Made by a program: the position numbers and the translations under genes
Assembly (NCBI GenBank): GCA_011032825.1
Contig: JAADJZ010000002.1
Location: 1,984,001-2,048,000 of the forward strand
Length of the DNA stretch: 64,000 nucleotides
Origin: Massariosphaeria phaeospora
Lineage: Eukaryota > Ascomycota > Dothideomycetes > Pleosporales
Direction of reading: 5' to 3'
The notes under the pieces: generated by a model
Databases searched by the model: none
Seen by the model: the letters and a program-made list of their open reading frames with translations, nothing else
Told to the model about the DNA's origin: nothing
Shown here: positions 9,867 to 21,320 of the stretch, one piece after another
Layout: each line of letters opens with the position of its first letter
Position numbering within the stretch: position 1 is the stretch's first letter

Positions 9867-11090
9867 ATGTTTAAGAGGGCTTGTAGAATTAAGAGAGTAG
9901 GCTTAACTATAACTAAAGTTTGTGATGCAGGGAATCGCGAGGCTGAAACAGGCAATCGTCACCGCCGATCACTCCTTCCTAGTCTTGAGCTTCCCGCCCA
10001 ACTTATTCTACACCCATCTGCTGCCTCCATGTCCAAACCAAGCGACTCGTTCTTCATTTTCGATGCCCGTTTCCAGAACGCTTGCTACCAGCCTGGCATG
10101 TAACGGTCAGTACCATCTGGCTCCGATTCGAGTCCGTGCCAAGCTTGACGGGAGGAGCCTCGGAGCACGTCCAAACGGACCCTTCCAGTCGTCGGCACAC
10201 GTCTATCCCTCCAGGTCCAGGCTGTTGCGCCAACACATGTATAACCTTCGACCGAGATGATGCATTGGGTGCTGCTGTGCATGTGACCCTTGGACACCGC
10301 GATGCCGGCCCGCGTTACCAGCTGCCCTCTCAGGCCTCGACAACCGGACACCTTAGCTGGCGAGTTCCGATCCCTCGTACAGTCGTCTCGCGCAACGGGC
10401 ATGGTAACTGTAACTCATGGAGCCCAATGCCTGCGTCTGCTACCCCAAGCTGCTTCCAATTGACGGGGATTGGGCTTTTTCCCTCGAGTCGCACTGGCGA
10501 GCGCGACACCGCAACGCTGGAGGCGCGAAGGGTTCAGCAGCACGTTCAACCGTGTCCATTGCGCGTTGGAGGCGTCGACAAAAAGTAACACGGACTTGTC
10601 GTCTATCGACTAGCTTTGTGCCACGTTCCGGACTTCATCACGTCGACTTCGTGCTGCGCTGGCCGGACGGTAGCTGTGGCCTCGTCCATGGCCGTCTGTA
10701 AGTAAATTTTTACACGGCTGCAATATACAGTCTGCTCGCCGCCCGGCAAACGCCAGCTCGGCCATGTCACAGCACGATGGAAGCACTGTGATGGAAGCCG
10801 GAGACCAGCAGCAACAGGCGATATCGGGAGTTTCGGTGTTTTGAGCAGGTCCGGACGGCTACTTGTTTCCGAAGGATTGCTAGGCGGCTGTTCCTGGATC
10901 ATCATTCACCCGAACGCGCGCATCTACCCTCGGCCGCGATGGAGGACTTGATTTCTACTTCCGCTATGCTCTTGTTGACGACTACGTCGGACCGCAGGCG
11001 CTTGTCGGCGCCGTCCTGAACTCTGTGTTGCCTCGTTCGTGCTCACCTGGGAATCGACAAGTTGTACTCCGGCCTTGGCACTCTGGGACC
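9867..11090. other. Intergenic with a short repeat shared with the mpdA flank
   Basis: No gene is recognised; open frames here are GC-rich and motif-free. 10341-10380 (ACCGGACACCTTAGCTGGCG onward) repeats 7834-7870 in repeat copy 1 with few changes, so it is another piece of the mpdA-flank repeat on the far side of the transposon. The right end must hold the promoter of the zinc-cluster gene. Confidence 0.5.
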
Positions 11091-13130
11091 ATGATCGGAC
11101 ATCCCCACCAGCCCGCACCCGCTGCGAGCGAGCCTCAACCTCCCCCCTCCGCCGTCACAATGGAGGCAAGAGAAAGTCGGATAGGGAACGCGTTTGCGTG
11201 TGAGCGCTGCCGCAAGCACAAGGTGCGATGCGTGCCTTCTGACACGGCTGGCATCTGCCAAAGGTATTCTACCTCGGTCTACATTGCCTGTCTCGGCTAT
11301 AACACGTGCTGCAGGTGTCAAAAAGCCCGCGTCGAGTGCATTGAGCATGTTGCGCGACGGCGGCCTGCGAAGCCCAGGAATGTCGTACAGACGCCAACGC
11401 GAGTGGCAGACATGGAGAGGAAACTCGACAAACTTTCTGCCATTGTCACCGCGGCTGCTGCGCCAAGCTCGGCGCCCCAGCCTTCACTGCCCCCGGTGAC
11501 CGGCGTTGCTTCTCAGATAGCTGAGTTCGCCCAGCGCACGCCTACGCCGGCTCCAATAGCATCATCGGCGTCAGCAACATCGGTTCCACCAGTCGTCAAG
11601 ACGCCGATACTGCCAAATCCTGGATCCACCCCTGAGTCGGCACTGTCTTTCTGGGAGTCTATCAGCGACACCTTGTCTGAACTTGGGCGTTTGGACCCTG
11701 TGATCCGATCTATCAGTGTCATCCACATGCAACTCCTGTTAGAAAGCTATCGGACGATGACTGACTACTTTCCCTTTGTGACAATACCCAAAGACTGCTT
11801 CTGCCGGGATCTGATCCAGCAGCGTCCATTGCTGATGTTTTCAGTTCTAACAGCAGCATCCTATGATTCGGCGCTTTTGCAACTCACCCTGAGTCGAGAA
11901 TTTCGCAAGCTTTTGATGGTCAAAATCATGAACGGGGAGAAGAGCTTAGATTTGTTACAGGGACTGCTCGTTTTCATCGCCTGGCACCACCATTATATGG
12001 ACTCGCAGGCCGTGTCCATTCACATGCTTCTTCAGATGTGTATTGGCATAGCAGGAGACTTGGGACTGGACAGCACACCCGCATCGGCGAAAAGTCCCTT
12101 CTTGAGAGATAATGTTCGCGACAGAGAAGCGAAGAGAGCACACCTGGGATGCTATTATCTGGCGACAAATCTCGGTATGATGGATCCGGGCAGGACCCGA
12201 AGCATTGCGTATTCACCTATACTGGGAAGCTATGCATCCGAGCTGGCGTCGACGTGGGAGCATCCATCAGACACTGTACTTCCTATCATAGTTGACACTT
12301 GTCGATTTATGGAAGACGTAGAAGAGACTTTCAAATGCCAATCTGAGCAGGCGCTGGTCGCCAGGTCCCAGTTCAAGCGACTAAACGATAAATGGGATAG
12401 TATAAAATCCTCCTCGAAGCAGCAAGCTTCTGACTTTAGTAAGTTCTCCTTTCGATGCTTTCCACTTGTCTATATTAACCTCGGTTCAGAAACTGTACAA
12501 TGGCTACAACTCGCAGCACATGTTCATTTGCACAAACTTGCTACGACTCTAGAGCTCGCAGATCGAGATAGCAATGCGTGGGCGTCAGGGTTTCAACTAT
12601 CGCTCCGCATCACTTGTCTGCGCTCCATTGAACAGTTCTTAAATAACAGCACCCAGCTCACCTCAGGTCAATATGAGTATCTTTCGTTAACTGATTGGCT
12701 TCACCTAATATCAGCACTCCACAAACTGGGAAAACTTACCCTGCACTCGTCGCCAATCCCAGGGTGGGACCCTGCCGAGCTTCAGCTATCAAAAACCTTC
12801 GATTACTTCCGCGATCAACTCTCTGCGCAGATGCCTCGATTACGCGAACCCCTGGAGAACCATGAAGATGTTTTTGAGAGGTTCCGGCGAATCACAGCGA
12901 TCATGAAAACGACGTTACGGACTGTTCCAGGACGAAGCAGCCCAAACGCATCGACGTTCGAGATTGCGACTGGATCGGGACGCACTGTGTCGTTACTGCA
13001 GGATCTACCGCCTCTGAAGATGGATGGTGTGGCCAACGGCGATCCTTTACCAGCGCCGTGGAAGGTCATCCCACAATGCGATATGAGCAGTACTGAGTTC
13101 CCTTGGAAGTTCTTGATGGGTACAATCTGA
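11091..13130 (+). CDS. Zn2Cys6 fungal transcription factor
   Basis: A binuclear zinc-cluster regulator of about 645 aa. The cluster reads CERCRKHKVRC, a loop, then CQRCQKARVEC only after removal of a 51-bp intron (11264-11314, GTATTC..GCAG) that sits inside the cluster. A second 51-bp intron at 12439-12489 (GTAAGT..TTCAG) restores DFKTVQWLQLAAHVHLHK. Both introns are multiples of three without stops, so the unspliced frame also stays open. A coiled stretch after the cluster (VADMERKLDKLSAIV) suggests dimerisation; the middle region resembles the fungal-specific regulatory domain. The start is uncertain between 11025, 11091 and 11160 (MEARESRIG). The target pathway cannot be told, as no biosynthetic cluster lies nearby. 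Confidence 0.85.
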   Translation: MIGHPHQPAPAASEPQPPPSAVTMEARESRIGNAFACERCRKHKVRCVPSDTAGICQRYSTSVYIACLGYNTCCRCQKARVECIEHVARRRPAKPRNVVQTPTRVADMERKLDKLSAIVTAAAAPSSAPQPSLPPVTGVASQIAEFAQRTPTPAPIASSASATSVPPVVKTPILPNPGSTPESALSFWESISDTLSELGRLDPVIRSISVIHMQLLLESYRTMTDYFPFVTIPKDCFCRDLIQQRPLLMFSVLTAASYDSALLQLTLSREFRKLLMVKIMNGEKSLDLLQGLLVFIAWHHHYMDSQAVSIHMLLQMCIGIAGDLGLDSTPASAKSPFLRDNVRDREAKRAHLGCYYLATNLGMMDPGRTRSIAYSPILGSYASELASTWEHPSDTVLPIIVDTCRFMEDVEETFKCQSEQALVARSQFKRLNDKWDSIKSSSKQQASDFSKFSFRCFPLVYINLGSETVQWLQLAAHVHLHKLATTLELADRDSNAWASGFQLSLRITCLRSIEQFLNNSTQLTSGQYEYLSLTDWLHLISALHKLGKLTLHSSPIPGWDPAELQLSKTFDYFRDQLSAQMPRLREPLENHEDVFERFRRITAIMKTTLRTVPGRSSPNASTFEIATGSGRTVSLLQDLPPLKMDGVANGDPLPAPWKVIPQCDMSSTEFPWKFLMGTI

Positions 13131-14353
13131 GGGCTAGACCTGGATCTATCTGCTTGGTAAATTAGGGTGCGCCCATTTGAGGTTGCCAGAGCTTCATTCG
13201 AGGGCTATTTCCGGCATTTTTATCGGACTCGCGTACCAAAAAGAACATCGCCGGGTCCCCGCACCTTTGTCACGGCCTGGTGTTTACAGAATAGTCCTTC
13301 GACGATCGCAGCAGCTTCGCATTCGAGCGTGTGCAGGCACAGTCACGACCTGATGCATGTGACTATGCCACAATCAATATATCCATTCTTCGACTAACTC
13401 AGCTAGGAATCCTACTTCCAGACTGCGCGGTTCATAATCTGGAAATCTAGCGTTCGTAGTACGTCGCATTATGACCTGCTGGATAACGGCGAATGCGCTC
13501 GAGTTTTCAGGCACAGATCTTCACTGTTGAGGCGTTCCGAGTCAGCCTCGTCTAAACGCTACACATTTCCCCCGTATCTCGTTTCCTATTAGATAAGACA
13601 GCACTAACTGCTCTCTTCTCGTTTTCCCGAATTAGTTTCCGCATCTTCACGACCTGCGTCTTTTAGATCTCAAGTTCCTGTTTTATTTATTAGCGTGTCC
13701 ATACCCAGCGTGTTTGTTTCGTTTTGTAGCTAGTGTATGAATCGGTTCGTTCGTTTAATCGACCGCGAGTAGCTACTCTGTAGAGTAGTGTATTCAATTA
13801 GATCAGCCTCTGCCTTCGGTAGCCGTGTCAGAATTCGTTAATTCGTTGGTTTCTTCGTGAGGCGTGTTTCGGCCTCGTATTCGCGCCGCCGGTGACCGGT
13901 CAAGTGATGGCGGATCCGTGGTGCACAGCCCCGCTAGCTTGCTTAGCCTCAACGATCGTTGGTAGTAGGGTGTGGGTGATATAAAAACACCTACCACCTT
14001 GCTACACAGCCTTTATCACTTCGCTCCACTACATCGACGACATAATTACACGTAAACGTCATTCGTCAAACACATCGCGGTATCACCAGTTTTCCTCAAC
14101 TACCCATTTCATTGTTAACACGTCTGCATTTCTGTACAGTAAGTCTCATCTAAGCTATTTGACCACTCTATCTCCGCGTCCTTCTCTACTCCGCCCCGCC
14201 CCCACAGTTCCTTCCAGGCAAATCAAAATCATCATTTAATTCCACGTTAGGTGCCGTACTTCTCAGCCACAAACTTTTCCACCTCTCTCGCAAGCGCTAT
14301 ATATAATCCACGCCCACCCAACCATCTCCATACAAACAACTCAAACCATCGAA
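13131..14353. other. Intergenic and upstream region of the first MGC gene
   Basis: No protein gene recognised. On the plus strand there is a TATA-like GATATAAAAAC near 13978 and a GTAAGT splice-donor-like site near 14139, followed by pyrimidine-rich sequence and CAG sites. A spliced 5' leader for the gene at 14354 is therefore possible in addition to the nearer TATA box at 14299. Confidence 0.4.
14299..14307 (+). promoter_or_regulatory. TATA box of first MGC gene
   Basis: TATATATAA lies 47 bp before the ATG at 14354. Transcription from it would give a leader of only about 20 nt. Confidence 0.5.
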
Positions 14354-14482
14354 ATGGGCTGCATGCCGAGTAAACCAAGCAAGTCGAAGAGGAACCACGG
14401 CGGCGGATATGTCGGCGACGCGGGTGCTAGTTCTGGTGGTGGAGGCGGTTGGTTTGGAGGAGATGGTGGTGGTGGTGGCTGA
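14354..14482 (+). CDS. Tiny Gly-rich protein with lipid-anchor N terminus, copy 1 (42 aa)
   Basis: The frame encodes MGCMPSKPSKSKRN, then a Gly/Ser tail with single Tyr and Trp-Phe residues, ending in runs of Gly. Gly2-Cys3 with a small residue at position 6 is the classic setting for N-myristoylation followed by palmitoylation, so membrane attachment is likely. The basic SKSKR cluster would help binding to acidic lipids. A paralogue 700 bp downstream shares the first eight residues and nearly the same codons, then diverges while keeping a YGDA-type block and the Gly tail. Selection on the N terminus supports real coding despite the short length. No known family is recognised. Confidence 0.65.
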   Translation: MGCMPSKPSKSKRNHGGGYVGDAGASSGGGGGWFGGDGGGGG

Positions 14483-15180
14483 GGCGGTGGTGGGGATGGG
14501 GGGATGTTGGTTGGATGAAATGGAAATCAGGATGAGGATGAAGAATGAAGAATGAAGAATGGGCTAGATAGAGTAGGGTAAGCGATCGATGTAGAGACTA
14601 TTGTATCCACGAAACGCACACCAGATCACGAAAGACATCAAATTCTCTCTGTTTTCTCCCTCTCCCTCTTATTCTGAGGTGATTGATGCAGCAAGAGATC
14701 GAATGCGTATGGATAGCAAAGTCACGTTGGAAACGTGAACCAGCATCGAGAATTCTGAACGAGAGATAAAAAGCGATTAGCCCTACCTTTGCGCAACAAC
14801 AACAACAACAACAACAACCTTGTATTAAGTCAGCCTTCTCCCATAGGTTAGCCCACAATATCCAATTTTTTCCCTTGGTCAACTAAAGGTGGCTGAGCCC
14901 GACAGTGCGCATGGCCCCCAAACCACTCTAGCACCGCTTCCGCACTCCTTTCCGCCCCCACGATTCCTGTAAGGCAACCCATCTCCGCCATCATCTCATC
15001 CCATCCCCCGTCGCTCGCTCCGCAGCACCTCCATCTCATCTCTTACCTTTTTTAAGCCGCTCAACGAAAACAAAGCGCCATCACACACATACACACACAC
15101 TCGCCCATCTACCCACACCCCCAAATACACAAAACCAAACTCTATTCTTCTTTTCCTTTTCTCGGACCAAATCGACCGAA
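14483..15180. other. Spacer between the two MGC genes
   Basis: Contains a CAA microsatellite (14794-14818) and, from about 15040, a C/A/T-rich leader-like stretch without G runs that leads into the second gene. Minus-strand frames here translate the CAA run and have no support. Confidence 0.5.
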
Positions 15181-15360
15181 ATGGGCTGCATGCCGAGTAA
15201 ACCGAGGCGCGGCGGCGGCACCGGCAGTGGGCCCTATGGTGACGCGAGTGCTGGTATTGAGGGCGGCTGGTATGGAGGGGATGGAGGAGATGGAGGAGAT
15301 GGAGGGGGTGGCGGCGATGGTGGTGGTGGTGGTGCAGATGGTGGTGGAGGCGGTGGATGA
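15181..15360 (+). CDS. Tiny Gly-rich protein with lipid-anchor N terminus, copy 2 (59 aa)
   Basis: A tandem paralogue of the gene at 14354. It starts MGCMPSKPRRGGG, so the Gly2-Cys3 myristoylation/palmitoylation context and the following basic residues are kept. The tail has YGDASAG and GGWYGGDGG blocks that match YVGDAGAS and GGWFGGDGG in copy 1, followed by repeated GGD units and poly-Gly. The DNA just before the ATG is also similar (CGAAATGGGCTGCATGCCGA in both). The difference in tail length comes from GGA/GGT repeat expansion. A role as a small membrane-tethered protein is inference. Confidence 0.65.
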   Translation: MGCMPSKPRRGGGTGSGPYGDASAGIEGGWYGGDGGDGGDGGGGGDGGGGGADGGGGGG

Positions 15361-16119
15361 CTGGACGACCCAGATTGATGAATTGGATTGAATTGGGGGT
15401 ATGTTGGCTGGGAGAAACGGCGTTGAAGAAGTAGCGTTTGGTGGGATGGAAGTTGGACTTGTAAAAGATTTTTATTGCTATCAAGAAGAGTAGGAGCATT
15501 ACCCAGTCCAGATGGTTGAGTAAAGTCGCGCGGATACGGGCCTGATAGCTTATTGATACAAGTTATGTAAATGTGGAATCAGCGATTAAATCAACCATGA
15601 TCTTAGCGTTATGTTTTGGCGAAGAATTTGTGTTATGGGTGCAATGTATGATGTTTTGCGTGTAACGTGTTTCTCTTTCAATTCCTTCGCTGACTTGGAC
15701 AGTCGGACCTGGGGCCCAGCTCGAGTTCTCGGTGTATATGGATGCGGGATAGAAAGTGAAGGAGTTGAGTAGAGAGCGGTGTAGAAAGAGTAGGTAGCGA
15801 AGGTAAGTGAAAAGAGGGTTGTGGATGGGCTGGAAAGCGCGTGTTTGGTGCATGAAGGGGGCAAGTGCGTGGAGAGTGTTAGGCGGTGTTGGATTCGTGG
15901 TGGAGCTTGAGGGGAGCGTGGTGTGTTGAGGTGAGGAGCTTCGTGTAAAGTTCGCGGTTGTAGATGGGTTGTAGGCCGATTTTAGGAGTAACTGGGCATT
16001 GATAGTTGCATGAGCTTCACAAACGGTCTTTGTAATGAGGTTTTGGTTTACCCAGGTATGAGATTAGCGGCCAATACGTGATTGGAGATAGAATCGCGGA
16101 AATAATTGCAAGTAACAGC
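15361..16119. other. Intergenic, nothing recognised
   Basis: 3' flank of the second MGC gene and 3' flank of the NACHT gene. Only short overlapping frames on the minus strand, with no motifs. Confidence 0.5.
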
Positions 16120-16397
16120 TTACGATACTGCGCACTGACTGCTCGCTTGCTGTGCTTCTTTTTCGTCCATCACGTTCTGCAGTTTGTCTTTTTCGTCCAT
16201 CGTGTTCTGTAGTTTGTCTGCCTTCTCTTTTCCAAAGATCGTAAATAATGCGCGATACACGGTGAGCTCTGGATCTTTGTGGAACTTGCAATCGAATCGC
16301 GCGCCGTACTGGATTAGCAGTTCGCATGCTCGATACAACGCCGGTTTGTAAATGAACGCGTTTTCGTGGTCAACGCATTGTTCGGTAGAGGAATGCG
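16120..16397 (-). other. Out-of-frame C-terminal continuation of the NACHT gene
   Basis: The NACHT frame stops at 16370, but an adjacent minus-strand frame overlapping this end reads YRACELLIQYGARFDCKF and continues to a stop at 16120, ending in two near-identical copies of KLQN(T/V)MDEK. This looks like the ankyrin-like tail that usually follows SVWA.F in related fungal NACHT proteins. A one-base difference around 16368-16372 would join the frames; no plausible intron bridges them. Confidence 0.5.
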
Positions 16398-18999
16398 GCC
16401 CAGACACTTTGATGACCGTTTTCATCATGAAGCTTCTCGTTCGGGTTTGACCCATGATCCAGTAGTAAGTTTACCATTCTTACACAGATGTTAGGACGCT
16501 CCTTTTGCTCTTGAGCGGAGGTGTCGCCATTTGTTATCCACATCGAACTGAGAGCATGAGTGAGAAGGGGCTGACCGGAACTCTCAACAAGGAGCGGATC
16601 CCTGAGGAGTCTTGTACGGACATATTTGATGAGCTGATATTGGACGGCCCGCATCATGAGATTCGTCAGTTGAGGGTCGAAAACCTTGGCACGGGACCGA
16701 TAAAGGACGCTATCCACCGAGTGTAAATGGAAGTTATTGACTCGGTCCAGCTCATCAAGGAGGTCGGCGAGAAGCGTTTCCAATAACTCACTGCCTTTTT
16801 CGACGATGGAGGCGTATCTAATTAGTTCCAGTGTGAGGGACCCGGCCACGTGACGATCTAGATCGGGGGCTGGCACTGCCTTCAGTGAGTAGAGAACCAT
16901 CTTACATAAAGACCATTCTGAGATGAAGTCAGCAGTAAGAGTTTCCCTTAGCTGCCGGTAGCAGCACTCTCGCAGAAAGTCCCGAACGGTTCGATGCAGA
17001 AAGTCAACCTTTGGCCCGAACAACGTAGTAGTCACATCCTCGACTACGAGCAGATCGCCGCATCGATTGTGAAGCCGCGACTTCCAGATGATAATATTTT
17101 CTGAGATCTCGTCAACAGACATTGGTCGAACTGGAGCTTTAAGTGCATAGTCCGGATCTGCTCGTTCTCTTTCGAGCAGTGAGTAGTAAAAGAGCGGTTT
17201 AGGTGTTCGGGCGTGGATCGAAATCAGAAAAATCTGGGCCATTTCTTGCTGGTACTGCTTCTCGATCCTCTGAATAATACGGGTAAAGTACTCTTCCAAG
17301 TCTTGAGGTAACTGATCAACAATTCTCCGGAAGGTAGGAAGGTCCTCGTGTCGGTTTATTGCGCCTACTAGATCCTTGGTCACAAGGAAGACCCAAAGCC
17401 AGACGCCCTTGGCTTGGCCCGAGATAAGCCTTACTATCTCTTCGTATGCCGGGTCTAAAGCTAGCAGATGCTGAAATCGCGGATTCTCGCAGAGCCTTTG
17501 GCGAACATACTTGTTCATGTCATCCTTCGTAAAATCATGAACGGTTAGTCTTCTACTTTTGTTGTTGAAGAACTCTTCAAATATAGATCTTTGACGGCTC
17601 GACGCACAGATCTTGACGTGAGGAGAGGCGGAGAGAAAAGTGATCAGCCGCACAACTTCCTCCTCTTTACCGTCGTATTCGTCAAGACCATCAATGAAGA
17701 AGCAGAACTTGGCCTCGAGAACCTCTTGTTCTGCAATGCGTTTGAATATTGCCATCAGCTCACTTATTTCCCAAACTTCATGAGTTTGACGGGCCGGGCA
17801 CACGTGCGGTATGAGACTGGGAACGCATTTGAGGATTTGGTAGAGGAGGGATTGGAAAAGCCCGAGTTGAGACTTCTGCATTTCGAATCCCTGGTTCCAG
17901 AAAAAGTAGCCTGCAGTGTAAAGCTCCGCGGGTTCTGCCCATCTCTTCAAAGCCTGTAGCGTGTCCGGATGTTCGGCAGCGAACTTCATAAGTGTTGATT
18001 TGCCACTGCCAGCCTGGAGATTTCACATATCAGCATGGGCTCGACTAATGTCAATTCGACGAACAAACCTTTCCAGTTATCCAGTACGTGTTATCTCTTG
18101 ATTCTAGCCATTCCATGAACGTAGTTTTCGTTGGATCGAGAAGCCACGCATTCGTGAACAACTCCACCTCTGGTATCTGGGAATATCGTCGACGCAAGTC
18201 TGGGAAATATAGGCTTTCAATGATATCCAACTGCCTCTTGCAGATCCCATGCTGTTTAAAAAGAGTATCGAGCTTGATTTTGAGGTTCGTGAGGTGTGCC
18301 GCTTCTGTTCCGCCTCGCATCTCGCCGGCGTCTTGACTCTGACTTGTCAAGTCCATGATATCGTTTCGAATAGCGTCAACGACGAACACGTAGTTGATTT
18401 CGTTTTCGCGATGCGACCTTTCAATAGACCTGAGCTTCCCCATGATGGCTGAGTTTCGCTCTCTAGGGAACATGAGGGATTAGCGAATGTTGACCCGCCG
18501 TAAGGTTTTGAGCTTCTCTAGAATAATACTTTCAAGGAAAATAGACTTACTCGTCAAGAGATTGTCTCACGTTGTCCTTGATCCTTTGACTTAGGCTTTC
18601 CAACCGCCGTTGCATGTCTTTCATTTCTTCCCTATTCATCAATACTTTACAAACAGTTCGACCATTTTCCCACATTTTCCAGCGGGCCTCGGGTCGGACC
18701 TTGAGGTCTTTTGTTAAGTTTTGTATCTGACGGGCCAAGTGATTACATTCTTTGACCATCTCCAGGATACCTTGCTCATCTTGGGATAGCTGTTGTCCAG
18801 ACGATTTCTGTCGGAGAACTTCGTTGTTAAATGTACGAACATCGTGTAGAATGGTCTCGAGCTCAGATATCTCTGGAAGTGTACGATGTGGAGATTCGCG
18901 GAGCGTTTTAGCTCCGGAAACTAGCTTGAGGCCAAATTCGATAAATGATATGATATTGGACGCAAGGCCAACGATGGCTAACGACTCGGCCATGTTCAC
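16370..18999 (-). CDS. NACHT-domain STAND protein (fungal NLR-like)
   Basis: Three exons (18999-18551, 18462-18069, 18013-16370) give 828 aa. Residues 1 to about 35 (MAESLAIVGLASNIISFIEFGLKLV) are the helical N-terminal domain common on fungal NLR-like proteins, followed by coiled segments. Splicing at 18068/18014 creates the P-loop GKAGSGKST; the Walker B region is CFFIDGLDEYDG, with a following sensor-like ICASSR. After the NACHT come helical segments and a partial ankyrin-like end (LLLDHGSNPNEKLHDENG). Such proteins act in non-self recognition and regulated cell death; that role is a family inference. The last ~80 residues of the expected tail lie in another frame, so the allele may be truncated or inactive. 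Confidence 0.85.
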
Positions 19000-21320
19000 A
19001 CTGACAGAGGTAGAGTGGAAGTTTTGGACTTGATCATGAAGTGGCGTGTTCGATTAAGCGCCCGCTATAGTCTTTGCGCGGGGTATCGTGATACAGCCAG
19101 ACTGTTGGGGTTGTTGGTGCTTGGCGTTGTGCGTCATTCTTGATGAACGTATGATTGTATTTAGTGTCTGTGACTGTGATTGTTGGTACGCCCCGATGGG
19201 GACACTGACTTGAGGAGTCCGACTTGGACCGAATCATTGATCCAGTGTTAGTATTACAATATGACCCCATGACGGGTGAGATCAACAAAGCGTACATGGC
19301 TTCACAATCCTTCGGCCATATCCATGGTTTAGCAGCTTGATCCCAGTCCAGTGTGAAAGATCTTCCAAGCCACCAATAGGCCTTGAAAGCTGCAAAATTA
19401 CTTGGCGGATGCTACTAGGTGGTAATCTGGACCATTAGCGCTCAAACCGGCCCCTCATGTTATTCGACGCAGCAAAGGCATAGCCTTTCGAGACCGGTAT
19501 CGCCCGGATTAGTCGCTCGTAGTGAAAGTCCCTTTGGCATTATTTTCGGGCTATAGTTTGCTGATTGTATGGCATGGACCGTCTCCAATCTCGTTGCCGT
19601 GAACATATGTCCGTTCCAAATCTGTAGCAGGCTTATGATATCGCATGAGTCCGAAGTCAGCGACTTAAACTATGAGCATAGGTCCAGTGTTGGAAAGTTC
19701 AGCTCGTTAGTGTGTCCACAAGGCCCGGGTACCTAATAGCTATGGTAGACAATTCCTGGCTTTAGTCAGACGATGGTTCGATTTCCTGAACATCGAAGGA
19801 GCTGCAATTCGTCTTGAGTGAAGCTGGCATCTTCCTTCAAGTGTCCGTGCACGATGCACATCTGCAAGTCTGCGGCACGCCCTGCAAAGAGCATTCCAAG
19901 GTTGCGTACGATTACTCAAAGTTGTTGCGTCATGCATTGTTGCGCAGAATGTTTCGCAATGTTTACTTGTAAGATAATTCGATGGAAGGTGTTATGGAAG
20001 ATGAAGACAACGAAAGACGGGCAAGGTGCAATAATGGAGTGAAGATTCTTCGTTGGGGAAGAGAACGCACCGCGCTAGGCTGTTTACGCAAAAGCGGGTC
20101 CCCGCCAGCCGCGGACTTCATCGGCCTCCAGACACAACACAGATGCGCTTCCCAGCTACAGCGACAATGAGTGTCTCTGATACAGAAATAGGTTAACCTC
20201 GACAGTGGACGTTTTCTACGCAATAATGTGGATCGAAGGGGAGGGACACTTCGCAGTTATTCTTCATTGAGACCTCACATCACAGTCGCTAACGTGGACA
20301 GCCGCTCATGCTCTAGCAAGACATACAGCTGAAGAGACAGGTGGTGAGATGGCTTGAGCTGGATATGGGGCGTCCAGTAATCTATACCCATACATAGATG
20401 CTGGAAAGGTCCTGGAGATCTCAACTGGATGAACGGAGAAACACTCAACAAATAGGCCTGCATGGAGCAAGAACACAAGACATTGAAGATACAGTGCTAT
20501 GATCGGCGCGTATGAATATGTATGCTATACCGAAACGGCATTGCGATTGATTCCTAGAGGCCTGGAAGAACATACGCAAAAGACTCAAATATGGCCCCCC
20601 AACCTAGCGTTTTCGTCGTCCTCATCGGTGGGCGGCAAAGTACGGTCCATAAATTCGTTTGCCTTCCTAGGCATCCACAGCTAAGCTGAGCTAATCCCGA
20701 TGTTGGCGCAGCTGAGCGAGGATATAGGCGCTATGTGAGAATTGAATGTGTTACACAAGATACGGGTCAGCCAACGTATCTCAAGAATCACACCCAATAA
20801 GGATCTCTGGCGCAACTCTGGAACGATAAAGTTCCTGCCGAATTCACGCAAGGCGGAGATATCCGTTGGAGAAGTAACGGGATGGCAAAACGCCTTCTGG
20901 GGCTGAATCAGAACCGAGTTGCCGGTCAGCATAAGCCACAGACAGCTACGTTTTGTTCAACCCAATACATGGCTCTCACCGTCGGCCACCGTTCCGTGTG
21001 CGGTGAAAAGGAAAGTCACTGTCGAACAGCTGACGACTTGGCCATGGTAATAATATCCAATCGAAGCATTGGAAGAACTGCCGCGTCTGAAAGAGTCCAA
21101 TTATATTGTCCCAAAAGGCTGCAGATTCAGTAAGTCAATCATAGTCTGCCGAGAAGATTGCCCTACAGAGTCGTAAGATTGACGAAGATTGCGGTCAGCT
21201 GAAGATTTGTCTCTCAGAAAGGTTACGGTGTAGGCGGTATACCTTCAGCCATGGCTTGATATAAAATCTTGAGGCGCCACCAGACATGGTGAAGGCCATA
21301 GTTTCTCTACACAGGCCAAA
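19000..21320. other. Long gene-poor gap
   Basis: 2.3 kb between the NACHT and laccase genes, which diverge from it. I see no frame above 100 codons and no motif, so nothing beyond the two promoters is supported. A decayed gene is possible but not visible by eye. Confidence 0.5.
21260..21266 (+). promoter_or_regulatory. TATA box of the laccase gene
   Basis: TATAAAA lies 55 bp before the ATG at 21321, a usual position for inducible fungal genes. Confidence 0.5.

Noticed and set aside
19780..19800. B-box-like GGTTCGATTTCC
   Set aside because: No matching A box at a usable distance and no acceptor stem.
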